Assembly (NCBI RefSeq): GCF_000372525.1
Contig: NZ_AQUR01000105.1
Span: forward strand, 328,960 to 392,959
Source of the DNA: Cupriavidus neocaledonicus
GTDB taxonomy: Bacteria; Pseudomonadota; Gammaproteobacteria; Burkholderiales; Burkholderiaceae
DNA length: 64,000 bases
Direction: 5' to 3'
The translations under genes and the position numbers were made by a program. The notes beneath the pieces are model-generated. The model searched no databases. It was not told where the DNA came from and saw nothing but the letters and a program-made list of their open reading frames with translations. Shown in pieces: positions 8,901 through 15,095 of the stretch (its first letter is position 1; each line of letters opens with the position of its first letter).

Positions 8901-9362
8901 GTGTGCTGGCAGGGCTCGAACGCCTGCGCCAGCGGCAACAACAAGTACGGCTGGCAGCTGCCGCTGCCGCCGGCCACGCGCGAGCAGGTGATCTACAACC
9001 CGGTGATCGCCTACGGCATGGTGATCGTCAACACCACCATCCCGCCCGGTTCGGCGCTGTCACAGGCGCTGTCGTGCCATGCGGAGGTGCCGTCGGGCTT
9101 CACCATGGGCGTGTCGATGGGCTCGGGCGGCGCGGCCGCGCAGTCGTTCTTCAGCAGCACCGACGGCAGTACCTTCCCGCTGCTGAACAACGGCATCGTC
9201 AGCGGCATCGGCCTGAGCGGCACCGGCACGCCGTCGCTGGTGACGGCGAAGAAGCGGCCCTACCTGGTGCAGCAGACCGTCGGCGGCAGCGGCGCCATCA
9301 CCCAGATCAACCCCGGCGCCAACGGTGCCGGCGCCCGCCTCAACTGGATCCGACTGCGCTGA
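5988..9362 (+). CDS. pilY1: PilY1 pilus tip adhesin with lectin-like N-terminus
   Basis: This is a large secreted pilus-tip protein of 1124 residues with a signal peptide at about 1-27. Residues about 30-250 resemble a legume-lectin-like beta-sandwich: GADGISFYLADG and GGYIGIGIDEFGNFSN are the carbohydrate/metal-loop type motifs of that fold. From about residue 540 the PilC/PilY1 beta-propeller begins (VGANDGLLHGF near 581, then YMPGAVL). Residues about 814-824 read DLDGDHITDYV, which fits the calcium loop known to control PilY1 activity in Pseudomonas. ATG 5988 overlaps the pilX TGA; GTG 5985 directly before it is an alternative. Lectin activity is inferred from motifs only. Confidence 0.9.
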   Translation: MSQPPRLAGIAAAVSAVVNALLAGHAHALVIQDNLNGVSSSYDWVALNGACLTAGNGTGSIPGCAASSFTYYRDRNSKLVGGASGAVPDAAGYGALRLTNGDTAEGANGDNQTGAVVSRFTFGMQEGLQVTFSTVTYGGDNLRGTGADGISFYLADGSKSPTVGGLGGSLGYSCSNVNAAYDGVAGGYIGIGIDEFGNFSNKADNTDSGPAFQANRISVRGSGDTNWAGLRAAYPAYYPDGLSASKRAQAVQNTCARGYVQDWSSGKDGGDVRGRRLAYNYRMLGISDLPDKIANQQAVSRPTRARGIPIVYSLKLTQNGLLSMSYSYNGGAATPVITDQDITQANGPVPASLRFGFAAGTGSGSNVHEITCFKAEPVGQSSSSAGTNVQQSARVEAGSQVYLAYYHPTNWWGELSAQNLLYDPATDSVSIATVANWNAHCTLTGGHCAATGTAVVAQAPDSRRILTWSGSSGIPLRWDANLPDAQKAKLSAGDAAPGGDRLDYLRGDRSKELTAAGAGLFRKRTGVLGDIIDSSPAWVGAPSSPYSGPWTDALYKRAGPPEPAGSYDAFRQAKAQRLNVVYVGANDGLLHGFRSGYYNAAGAFVGNDASKPNDGREVLAYMPGAVLDTIQSTHAALAYSSPQYVHNLFVDATPGTGDLYYGGAWHTWLVGGLGPGANRGGPLASKTATATGGALYALDVTDPERFGDTPAAASATVIGEWNNTLQCTGDSACGDNLGNTYGTPVIRRLHNGQWAVLFGNGLGSKSGSAGLFIMLVDPADGSRSFRYLGTGYGPQQDPAGANGKNGIAYVTPADLDGDHITDYVYAGDVFGNLWRFDLTSDNPDHWRAGSRPLMQTGGKPISTKVAVGSVPGTGTGAAAMPRVVVAFGTGRRLEQTQGSEAVFEPGGQGLYGVWDWDMAGWNAVAGAQARYASLASATRPLSAANLTQQSITAEGRAAGSTVTVRTVSAGKVCWQGSNACASGNNKYGWQLPLPPATREQVIYNPVIAYGMVIVNTTIPPGSALSQALSCHAEVPSGFTMGVSMGSGGAAAQSFFSSTDGSTFPLLNNGIVSGIGLSGTGTPSLVTAKKRPYLVQQTVGGSGAITQINPGANGAGARLNWIRLR

Positions 9363-9367
9363 CGACC

Positions 9368-9826
9368 ATGAACCTGCCTGCCTTCCCGTCCTCGCGCCGT
9401 GCCGCCGCGGGCTTTACGCTGATCGAGCTGATGATCACGGTGGCGATTGCCGCGATCCTGGCCGCGATCGCCTATCCGGCCTATACGGAACACGTGCGCA
9501 AGTCGCGCCGCACCGACGCCAAGACCGCCTTGCTGGATCTGGCGGCGCGCCAGGAGCGCTTGTTCAGCACCCAGAACGTCTATGGCGGCACGCCTGCCGC
9601 GCTGGGATATGCCGGCGCGGCGTTCCCGGTGGCGATCCAGTCGGGCGGCCAGGCGTACTACCAGCTGACGGTGGTGGCCGGCAACCCGGCAACCAGCTAT
9701 AGCGCGACGGCAACGCCGGTCGGCGCGCAGGCGGGGGACGACTGCGGCAGCTACACCCTCAACCACCTGGGGCTGCAGGGGAACACGGGGATGCGCGCCG
9801 GCGTGGCGTCGGCGCAGTGCTGGTAG
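9368..9826 (+). CDS. pilE: PilE-type type IV pilin
   Basis: This encodes 152 residues: a 15-residue leader ending AAAG, then the canonical FTLIELMITVAIAAILAAIAYPAY with Glu at +5 and the YTEHVRKSRRTDAKTALLDLA continuation typical of PilE. Two C-terminal Cys residues (in DDCGSY and the penultimate AQCW) could form the D-region disulfide. It starts 5 bases after the pilY1 stop and is the last gene of the operon. Position in a minor-pilin operon suggests an accessory pilin rather than the main PilA subunit. Confidence 0.87.
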   Translation: MNLPAFPSSRRAAAGFTLIELMITVAIAAILAAIAYPAYTEHVRKSRRTDAKTALLDLAARQERLFSTQNVYGGTPAALGYAGAAFPVAIQSGGQAYYQLTVVAGNPATSYSATATPVGAQAGDDCGSYTLNHLGLQGNTGMRAGVASAQCW

Positions 9827-9841
9827 CGGAAAGCGCGGGCG

Positions 9842-10306
9842 TCAGCGCTTGCCGCTGCCGGCGGTGACTTCGGCCAGCACGTCCGAGAATTCGGACACGT
9901 CTTCAAAGCTGCGGTAGACCGAGGCGAAGCGGATATAGGCGATCTTGTCGAGCTTGCGCAGCTCGCGCATCACCAGTTCGCCGACCTGGCTGCTGGGGAT
10001 TTCCTTCTCGCCCAGCGCCAGCAGCTTTTCTTCGATACGGGTGATGGCTTCGTCGATGGCTTCGGCCGAGACCGGGCGCTTGCGCAACGCCAGGCGCATC
10101 GAATCCTTCAGCTTGGCGCGGGCGTAGTCCACGCGCGAGCCGTTTTTCTTGACGATGGCGGGAAAGAACAGCTCGATCCGCTCATAGGTGGTGAAGCGGC
10201 GGTCGCAGGCTTCGCAGCGGCGGCGCCGGCGCACGGCATCGCCGTCTTCCGACATGCGGGTGTCGAGAACCTGGGTATTGGAATGACCGCAAAAGGGGCA
10301 TTTCAT
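9842..10306 (-). CDS. nrdR: Transcriptional repressor NrdR
   Basis: This encodes a 154-residue nucleotide-sensing repressor of ribonucleotide reductase genes. The N-terminal zinc ribbon uses Cys3, Cys6, Cys31 and Cys34 (CPFC and CEAC), followed by [10 protein letters not shown] and an ATP-cone domain at about residues 46-136 containing [12 protein letters not shown] and [10 protein letters not shown]. Length matches the family. It lies 154 bases downstream of glyA on the same strand, a conserved proteobacterial pair, with a strong hairpin between them. It converges on pilE. Confidence 0.97.
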
Positions 10307-10382
10307 GCCGGACCACCTTCAGTTGAACCCCGTTGCCTTGTCCGTGTTGTCGTTCTGCGGCGGCGGGGCGGGTTGGCGAGAC

Positions 10383-10415
10383 CCGCGCTCCGCGCCGGAG
10401 TGGCGCGGAGCGCGG
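10383..10415 (-). terminator. Perfect 14-bp hairpin between glyA and nrdR
   Basis: The arms CCGCGCTCCGCGCC (10383-10396) and GGCGCGGAGCGCGG (10402-10415) are perfectly complementary with a 5-base loop. No T-run follows on either strand, so this is not a classic intrinsic terminator. It may be a processing or partial termination signal setting nrdR below glyA, or a Rho-linked pause site. Confidence 0.5.
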
Positions 10416-10460
10416 AGCTGCCGGCCGCCCCTGCGCGTGCGCACGGGCGGCCTGTCAGCG

Positions 10461-11708
10461 TCAGCCGTAGACCGGGAAACGCTTGGTCAGGGCCGACACC
10501 TGCTCGCGCACCGCGGCGATGTTGGCGGCGTCGTGCGGGTTGTCGAGCACGTCGGCGATCAGGTTGCCGACGATGCGCGCTTCTTCTTCCTTGAATCCGC
10601 GCGTAGTCATGGCCGGCGAGCCGACGCGGATGCCGGAGGTGACGAACGGCTTTTCCGGATCGTTCGGAATCGCGTTCTTGTTCACGGTCAGGTGCGCCTC
10701 GCCCAGGATGCGCTCGGCTTCCTTGCCGGTGATGTTCTTGGCGCGCAGGTCGACCAGCATCACGTGGCTCTCGGTGCGGCCCGAGACGATGCGCAGGCCG
10801 CGCGCGATCAGGGTCTCGGCCAGCACCGCGGCGTTCTTTACCACCTGCTGCTGGTAGGCCTTGAATTCCGGCGTCAGCGCTTCCTTGAACGCCACCGCCT
10901 TGCCGGCGATCACATGCATCAGCGGGCCGCCCTGGATGCCGGGGAAGATCGACGAGTTGATCGCCTTCTCGTGCTCCGCCTTCATCAGGATCACGCCGCC
11001 GCGCGGGCCGCGCAGGCTCTTGTGCGTGGTGGTGGTGACGAAGTCGGCGTGCGGCACCGGGTTCGGGTAGACGCCCGCGGCGATGAGGCCGGCATAGTGG
11101 GCCATGTCGACCATGAAGTAGGCACCGATCGACTTGGCCACCTTGCCGATGCGCTCGAAGTCGATGCGCAGCGCGAAGGCCGAGGCGCCGGCGATGATCA
11201 GCTTGGGTTTCTTCTCTTGCGCCAGCTTTTCGAGCGCGTCGTAGTCGATGTCTTCCTGGGCGTTGAGGCCGTAGCTGACCACGTTGAACCACTTGCCGCT
11301 CATGTTCAGCGCCATGCCGTGGGTCAGGTGGCCGCCTTCGGCCAGGCTCATGCCCATGATGGTGTCGCCCGGCTTGAGCACGGCGAAATACACGCCCTGG
11401 TTGGCCTGCGAGCCCGAGTTGGGCTGCACGTTGGCGGCCTCGGCGCCGAACAGCTGCTTGACGCGGTCAATGGCCAGCTGCTCGACGATGTCGACGTACT
11501 CGCAACCGCCGTAGTAGCGCTTGCCGGGATAGCCCTCGGCGTACTTGTTGGTCAGCTGCGAACCCTGCGCGGCCATCACCGCGGGCGAGGTGTAGTTCTC
11601 GGAGGCGATCAGCTCGATGTGGTCTTCCTGGCGCTGGTTTTCCTGCTGGATGGCGGCAAAGACCTCGGGGTCGATCTGGTCGATCGTAAAACGGCTGCGT
11701 TCGAACAT
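10461..11708 (-). CDS. glyA: Serine hydroxymethyltransferase
   Basis: This encodes a 415-residue PLP enzyme converting serine plus tetrahydrofolate to glycine plus methylene-tetrahydrofolate in the cytoplasm. Visible hallmarks are IELIASENYTSPAVM near the N-terminus, NKYAEGYPGKRYYGG, and the PLP site TTTTHKSLRGPRGG with Lys230 as the Schiff-base residue. Length is typical. The ATG at 11708 follows a weak GACGAG Shine-Dalgarno. About 250 bases of leader precede it, containing a branched fold and a terminator-like hairpin, so expression is probably regulated in the leader. Confidence 0.98.
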   Translation of the reverse strand: MFERSRFTIDQIDPEVFAAIQQENQRQEDHIELIASENYTSPAVMAAQGSQLTNKYAEGYPGKRYYGGCEYVDIVEQLAIDRVKQLFGAEAANVQPNSGSQANQGVYFAVLKPGDTIMGMSLAEGGHLTHGMALNMSGKWFNVVSYGLNAQEDIDYDALEKLAQEKKPKLIIAGASAFALRIDFERIGKVAKSIGAYFMVDMAHYAGLIAAGVYPNPVPHADFVTTTTHKSLRGPRGGVILMKAEHEKAINSSIFPGIQGGPLMHVIAGKAVAFKEALTPEFKAYQQQVVKNAAVLAETLIARGLRIVSGRTESHVMLVDLRAKNITGKEAERILGEAHLTVNKNAIPNDPEKPFVTSGIRVGSPAMTTRGFKEEEARIVGNLIADVLDNPHDAANIAAVREQVSALTKRFPVYG

Positions 11709-11723
11709 GGCGAAACTCGTCTG

Positions 11724-11751
11724 AAAAAAGGGAATCCGATGCGGGCATCGG
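11724..11751 (-). terminator. Hairpin plus U6 tract just upstream of glyA
   Basis: Read leftwards, the arms CCGATGC (11751-11745) and GCATCGG (11742-11736) form a stem. After 6 bases comes a run of six T (11729-11724), ending 15 bases before the glyA ATG. The spacing between stem and T-run is longer than ideal. It may act as an attenuator for the upstream folded leader. Confidence 0.45.
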
Positions 11752-11905
11752 GGGTAGGGCGCGCGGGGAAGGCTAGCGGCGACCGGCACCGGCGGCGGTT
11801 TGGCCGTCGGCGCAGGGCGCACCCTGCTTCCCATTCGCTGCCCAGGCGAGCGGCAGGCATGACTCGCGTCAACGCCATGGCGTCTGGAAACTTCACGCCA
11901 GAGAA

Positions 11906-11953
11906 CTTGCGCTTCCTCGTGGTAGTACCCACTGACTTCGCCAGTCGCGCAAG
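11906..11953 (-). promoter_or_regulatory. Candidate structured RNA (three-way junction) in the glyA leader
   Basis: On the glyA strand the 48 bases fold into a closed three-way junction. P1 pairs CTTGCGC (11953-11947) with GCGCAAG (11912-11906). P2 is GACT-GGCGA-AGTC (11946-11934), stacked directly on P1. P3 is GTGG-GTACTA-CCAC (11932-11919), followed by an unpaired GAGGAA. It begins about 11 bases after a predicted transcription start. I could not match it from memory to a named riboswitch class; folate, glycine/serine or SAM-cycle ligands would fit glyA but are guesses. Confidence 0.45.
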
Positions 11954-11970
11954 ATGGAATGGTTGCGCGC

Positions 11971-12000
11971 AGTGTAGCGCGAGGCGGCCGCCCGCCGCAA
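11971..12000 (-). promoter_or_regulatory. Candidate glyA promoter
   Basis: Read leftwards: TTGCGG at 12000-11995, an 18-base spacer, and TACACT at 11976-11971. The predicted start is near 11964, giving a 5' leader of about 255 bases. The -10 is reasonable and the -35 matches only in TTG. Confidence 0.4.
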
Positions 12001-12110
12001 GCCGTGAACCCGCCAGACAAGCGCTGGCAAGGGCTGGCGCGGCCCTGGCCAGCAACTTGCTGTTGCAAAGTCGTCCTGCGGGTTTACACGAAACGGGTAT
12101 CGCTCTCCGT

Positions 12111-12116
12111 TACAAT
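12111..12116 (+). promoter_or_regulatory. -10 element directly upstream of ybgC
   Basis: TACAAT at 12111-12116 would start transcription near 12123, one base before the ybgC ATG, and no Shine-Dalgarno precedes that ATG. The -35 region (about 12088-12093) is poor. A leaderless ybgC-tol transcript is possible. Confidence 0.4.
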
Positions 12117-12123
12117 CGCGGCC

Positions 12124-12528
12124 ATGACAAACTTTGTCTGGACCCTGCGGGTGTACTGGGAAGACACCGATGCAGGCGGCGTAGTGTTCTACGCCAACTA
12201 CCTCAAGTTCTTCGAGCGTGCCCGCACCGAGTGGCTGCGCTCGCTCGGCATCGAACAGCAGGCGCTCGCCGACCAGGCAGGCGTGGTGTTCATCGTCCGC
12301 AGTACGGCGGTGGACTACAATGCGCCCGCCCGGCTGGACGACCAGCTTGAGATCCGCACGCGCATCGACCGGGTCGGCCCGGCTTCGGTGCAGTTCACCC
12401 AGCAAGCCTGGCGTGGCGAGCTGATGCTGGCGACCGGCGCGATCCGCGTTGGCTGCGTCGACAAAAGCACTTTCCGTCCCGCCCCGATCCCCGACCCCGT
12501 TCTAGCCACCATCAAGTCAGCACGATGA
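12124..12528 (+). CDS. ybgC: Tol-Pal system-associated acyl-CoA thioesterase
   Basis: This encodes a 134-residue hot-dog thioesterase hydrolysing short or acyl-CoA thioesters, possibly linked to phospholipid metabolism. The N-terminal motif YWEDTDAGGVVFYANYLKFFE includes the catalytic Asp16 region of the family. It is the first gene of the tol-pal operon, and its TGA overlaps the tolQ ATG as ATGA. This gene order is conserved in proteobacteria. Confidence 0.95.
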   Translation: MTNFVWTLRVYWEDTDAGGVVFYANYLKFFERARTEWLRSLGIEQQALADQAGVVFIVRSTAVDYNAPARLDDQLEIRTRIDRVGPASVQFTQQAWRGELMLATGAIRVGCVDKSTFRPAPIPDPVLATIKSAR

Positions 12529-13208
12529 ATCCCGTGACCGTCACGCAAGACATGTCGATCGTAACGCTGGTGCTCCACGCCAGCGTGCTGGCACAGGCCG
12601 TCATGGCGCTGTTGCTCGTCATGTCGCTGTTTTCGTGGACCTATATCTTCCGCAAGCACCTGGCGGTGCGTTCGGCGCGTACCCAGACCGAAGGCTTCGA
12701 GCGCGACTTCTGGGCCGGCGGCGACCTGCAGGCGCTCTATAACAGTGCCGTCAACAACCGCCACAACACCGGTGCGCTGGAGCGGATCTTCGAATCGGGC
12801 ATGGGCGAGTTCCTGAAGGCGCGCGAGCGCGGCAACGAGGCCGGCGCGCTGCTCGACGCCGCCCGCCGTGCCATGCGCGCGGCCTACCAGCGCGAGATGG
12901 ACGTGCTGGAATCGCATTTGCCCTTTCTGGCATCGGTGGGTTCGGTGAGCCCGTATATCGGCCTGTTCGGCACGGTGTGGGGGATCATGAACGCGTTCCG
13001 TGGGCTGTCGAATGTGCAGCAGGCGACGCTTGCGTCGGTGGCGCCCGGCATTGCCGAGGCTCTGGTGGCGACCGCGATCGGCCTGTTCGCGGCGATTCCG
13101 GCGGTGATCGCCTACAACCGCTATGCCACCGAAATCGATCGCCTGGCGATCCGCTTCGAGAGCTTCATGGAAGAGTTCCTGAACATCCTGCAGCGCCAGA
13201 CCCGCTAA
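12525..13208 (+). CDS. tolQ: TolQ inner-membrane motor subunit
   Basis: This encodes a 227-residue MotA/TolQ/ExbB-family proton-channel subunit. Three membrane helices are visible at about residues 14-37, 133-155 and 165-190. The LESHLPFLASVGSVSPYIGLFGTVWGIM stretch and the following EALVATAIGLFAAIPAVIAYN are the family hallmarks. With TolR it converts proton-motive force into movement of TolA, keeping the outer membrane constricted at division. It is coupled to ybgC by a 4-base overlap. Confidence 0.97.
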   Translation: MNPVTVTQDMSIVTLVLHASVLAQAVMALLLVMSLFSWTYIFRKHLAVRSARTQTEGFERDFWAGGDLQALYNSAVNNRHNTGALERIFESGMGEFLKARERGNEAGALLDAARRAMRAAYQREMDVLESHLPFLASVGSVSPYIGLFGTVWGIMNAFRGLSNVQQATLASVAPGIAEALVATAIGLFAAIPAVIAYNRYATEIDRLAIRFESFMEEFLNILQRQTR

Positions 13209-13228
13209 CCGTATCCCCTATCCACGGT

Positions 13229-13244
13229 CCGGGCGAACGCCCGG
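13229..13244 (+). other. Hairpin in the tolQ-tolR gap
   Basis: CCGGGCG, two bases, then CGCCCGG form a tight GC-rich hairpin in the 60-base gap. There is no T-run. It could stabilise or process the operon mRNA. Confidence 0.3.
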
Positions 13245-13268
13245 GCCGGCGTATCCAGGAGTCCTGCA

Positions 13269-13712
13269 ATGGCAGCCATTCAGCGCCGCGGCGGCTCGCG
13301 CCGCCGGGCCAGCGCCGAGATCAACGTCGTGCCGTATATCGATGTCATGCTCGTGCTGCTGGTCATCTTCATGGTGGCCGCGCCGATCGTCAGCCCAGCC
13401 ACCGTCGACCTGCCCACCGTGGCCAATGCCACGCCGCAGCAGAAGGCGCCCCCGATCGTCGTCACCGTGCATGAAGACGGCCAGCTCACCGCGCGCGGCA
13501 AGGACAACGCAGGCAATGCCTTCGAACGCAAGCTCGACAAGCAGGGCCTGCTGGACTTCGTACACCAGCGCCAGAACGAGAATCCGGACCAGCCGGTGGT
13601 GATCGCCGCCGACCGCGCGGTCAAGTACGAGGCGGTGCTGGACGTGATGTCGGTCCTGAAAGCCGACGGCGTCAAGCGCGTGGGCCTGATGGTCAAGTCC
13701 AAGACCTCCTGA
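13269..13712 (+). CDS. tolR: TolR inner-membrane motor subunit
   Basis: This encodes a 147-residue ExbD/TolR protein. A basic N-terminus is followed by EINVVPYIDVMLVLLVIFMVAAP, one membrane helix containing the conserved proton-carrying Asp (Asp25), then a periplasmic domain ending MSVLKADGVKRVGLM. An AGGAG lies 7-8 bases before the ATG. It partners TolQ in the same operon. Confidence 0.97.
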   Translation: MAAIQRRGGSRRRASAEINVVPYIDVMLVLLVIFMVAAPIVSPATVDLPTVANATPQQKAPPIVVTVHEDGQLTARGKDNAGNAFERKLDKQGLLDFVHQRQNENPDQPVVIAADRAVKYEAVLDVMSVLKADGVKRVGLMVKSKTS

Positions 13713-13748
13713 CGTATTGAAGCCCCTATCCGATTGCCGTTGCGCTTG

Positions 13749-14879
13749 ATGACGACCGCCGCCGCCTATCCCTACCAGCCGGTCAAGGAGCGGGGAACCC
13801 TGCGTTCCTTCCTGCTCGCGCTGCTCATGCACCTGCTGCTCGCCGTGGTGCTGTACTACGGCGTGAGCTGGCAGAGCAGCACCCCGGTCGGGGCCGAGGC
13901 CGAACTGTGGGAGGAAATCCCCGCCGCCACCGCACCCCCGCAGCTGCCGCCGCGGCCGCAGCCGCAGCCAGAGCCCGAGCCGGTGGTGCAGCCGCGTCCG
14001 GCGCCGCCGCCGCCCCAGGTGAAGAGCAAGGTCGAGGACGACGCCGATATCGCGCTGGAGCAGAAGAAGCGCCGCGCCGAGGCGGCCGCGCGCGAAGAAG
14101 CCGAGCGCAAGGAAGCGGCACGCAAGGACGCAGAGCGCAAGGAAGAAGCGCGCAAGGAAGAAGCACGCAAGGAAGAAGCACGCAAGGAAGAAGCACGCAA
14201 GGACGCCCTGCGCAAGGAGGCGGAGCGCAAGGAGGCCGACCGCAAGGAAGCCGAGCGGCGCGAGGCCGAGCGCAAGGAAGCGCAGCGCAAGGAAGACGCG
14301 AAGAAAAAGGCCGCGCAGCAGGAGCAGGAGCGCAAGGAACAGGCCGAGCGCGAACGCAAGGAAGCCGCCGAGGCCAAGGCCAGGGCGCAGGCCGATGCCA
14401 AGGCCAAGGCCCAGGCCGACGCCAAGGCGAAAGCCCAGGCCGACGCCAAGGCCAAGGCGGATGCCGACGCCAAGGCCAAGCGCGAAGCTGCTGCCAACGC
14501 CCAGCGCAAGAGCGAGCTGGCGCGCCTGCAGGCGCTGGCCGGCGGCTCGGGCGCAGGCGGTGGCGGGGTCGGCAATGCGGCCGGCGCCGGTGCCGGCGGT
14601 GGCGGCAAGGCTTCGCCCGGCTATGCCGATCGCGTGCGGCGCCGCGTCAAGCCGAACATCGTCTTTACCGAGGACGTGCCGGGCAACCCGACCGCGGTGG
14701 TCTCGGTGCAGCTGGCCCCGGACGGTTCGCTGCTGTCGGCGCGGCTGTCCAAGTCCAGCGGCAACTCCGGCTGGGACAATGCCGTGCTGCGCGCGGTGGA
14801 GCGTTCCGATCCGCTGCCGCGCGACGAGAACGGCAAGGCGCCGGCCAGCTTCACCATTACCTTCCGGCCGAAGGACTGA
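13749..14879 (+). CDS. tolA: TolA envelope-spanning protein
   Basis: This encodes 376 residues from ATG 13749; TTG 13734 is an in-frame alternative and neither has a clear Shine-Dalgarno. One membrane anchor lies at about residues 24-44, then a Pro-rich segment, then a very long Lys/Glu/Ala helix (about 100-265) built from short repeats, a Gly-rich hinge (about 270-288), and the C-terminal TolA domain from YADRVRRRVKPNI (about 292). It links TolQR to TolB and Pal across the periplasm. The helical repeats are encoded by near-identical 15-base and 24-base units, so length may vary between strains. Confidence 0.95.
   Translation: MTTAAAYPYQPVKERGTLRSFLLALLMHLLLAVVLYYGVSWQSSTPVGAEAELWEEIPAATAPPQLPPRPQPQPEPEPVVQPRPAPPPPQVKSKVEDDADIALEQKKRRAEAAAREEAERKEAARKDAERKEEARKEEARKEEARKEEARKDALRKEAERKEADRKEAERREAERKEAQRKEDAKKKAAQQEQERKEQAERERKEAAEAKARAQADAKAKAQADAKAKAQADAKAKADADAKAKREAAANAQRKSELARLQALAGGSGAGGGGVGNAAGAGAGGGGKASPGYADRVRRRVKPNIVFTEDVPGNPTAVVSVQLAPDGSLLSARLSKSSGNSGWDNAVLRAVERSDPLPRDENGKAPASFTITFRPKD
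14136..14195 (+). repeat. 15-bp tandem repeat inside tolA
   Basis: Four consecutive copies of CGCAAGGAAGAAGCR encode Arg-Lys-Glu-Glu-Ala at residues about 130-149 of TolA. The copies differ by only one base. The frame is kept, so copy-number change would alter helix length without frameshift. Confidence 0.85.
14391..14480 (+). repeat. 24-bp tandem repeat inside tolA
   Basis: Nearly four copies of a 24-base unit encode A-D-A-K-A-K-A-Q/D at residues about 215-244. Unit starts are 14391, 14415, 14439 and 14463. Confidence 0.8.
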
Positions 14880-14880
14880 G

Positions 14881-14949
14881 TGGGACCGGGTGAACGGCAC
14901 GGCATGATTTGCAACATAATGCAACCTTCATCGCCGGGTTCCGGTCCCA
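14881..14949 (+). other. Folded tolA-tolB intergenic element
   Basis: TGGGACCGG (14881-14889) pairs perfectly with CCGGTCCCA (14941-14949). Inside is a smaller hairpin TTGCA-ACATAA-TGCAA (14909-14924). It lies directly after the tolA stop in a 216-base gap. A processing or attenuation site is possible; no T-run follows. Confidence 0.35.
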
Positions 14950-15095
14950 GCGCTAGCATGACAGGTTGCCTGACGCAGCCGACGGTGCGGTATGCACGCA
15001 GACGGGGCATGCGCCACGCGCTGCAATGCCGCATTTGCCCGTGTTGCCGATTGCCTGTCGTGCCCGACGAAACTTGAAATCGACTGAGGAGCAGC

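Noticed and set aside
11906..11953. Reading CC-ACGA-GG in the glyA leader as a guanidine-II (mini-ykkC) hairpin, or ACGAGGAAGCGC as a SAH riboswitch core.
   Set aside because: Only one two-pair hairpin with an ACGA loop is present and the second hairpin is missing; the SAH pseudoknot partner is absent.
10461..12068. Extension of the glyA frame to about 12068.
   Set aside because: The GlyA family begins at MFERSRF (11708); the upstream stretch is the leader with RNA-like folding and no protein similarity.
3178..12074. A 14-base identity TGTTGCAAAGTCGT at 3178-3191 and 12061-12074, both upstream of operons.
   Set aside because: A match of this length is expected several times by chance in 64 kb, and the flanks differ; not reported as a shared regulatory site.
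14136..14480. Tandem repeats in tolA as a CRISPR-like array.
   Set aside because: Units are contiguous, coding and without spacers.
13218..14924. Long open frames on the strand opposite tolA and in other frames of many genes.
   Set aside because: They mirror the strong GC bias of real genes, contain repetitive Leu/Gly/Arg-rich sequence and no family motif.
14880..15077. A 65-codon open frame between tolA and tolB.
   Set aside because: No ribosome site or family features, and it overlaps the folded intergenic element.
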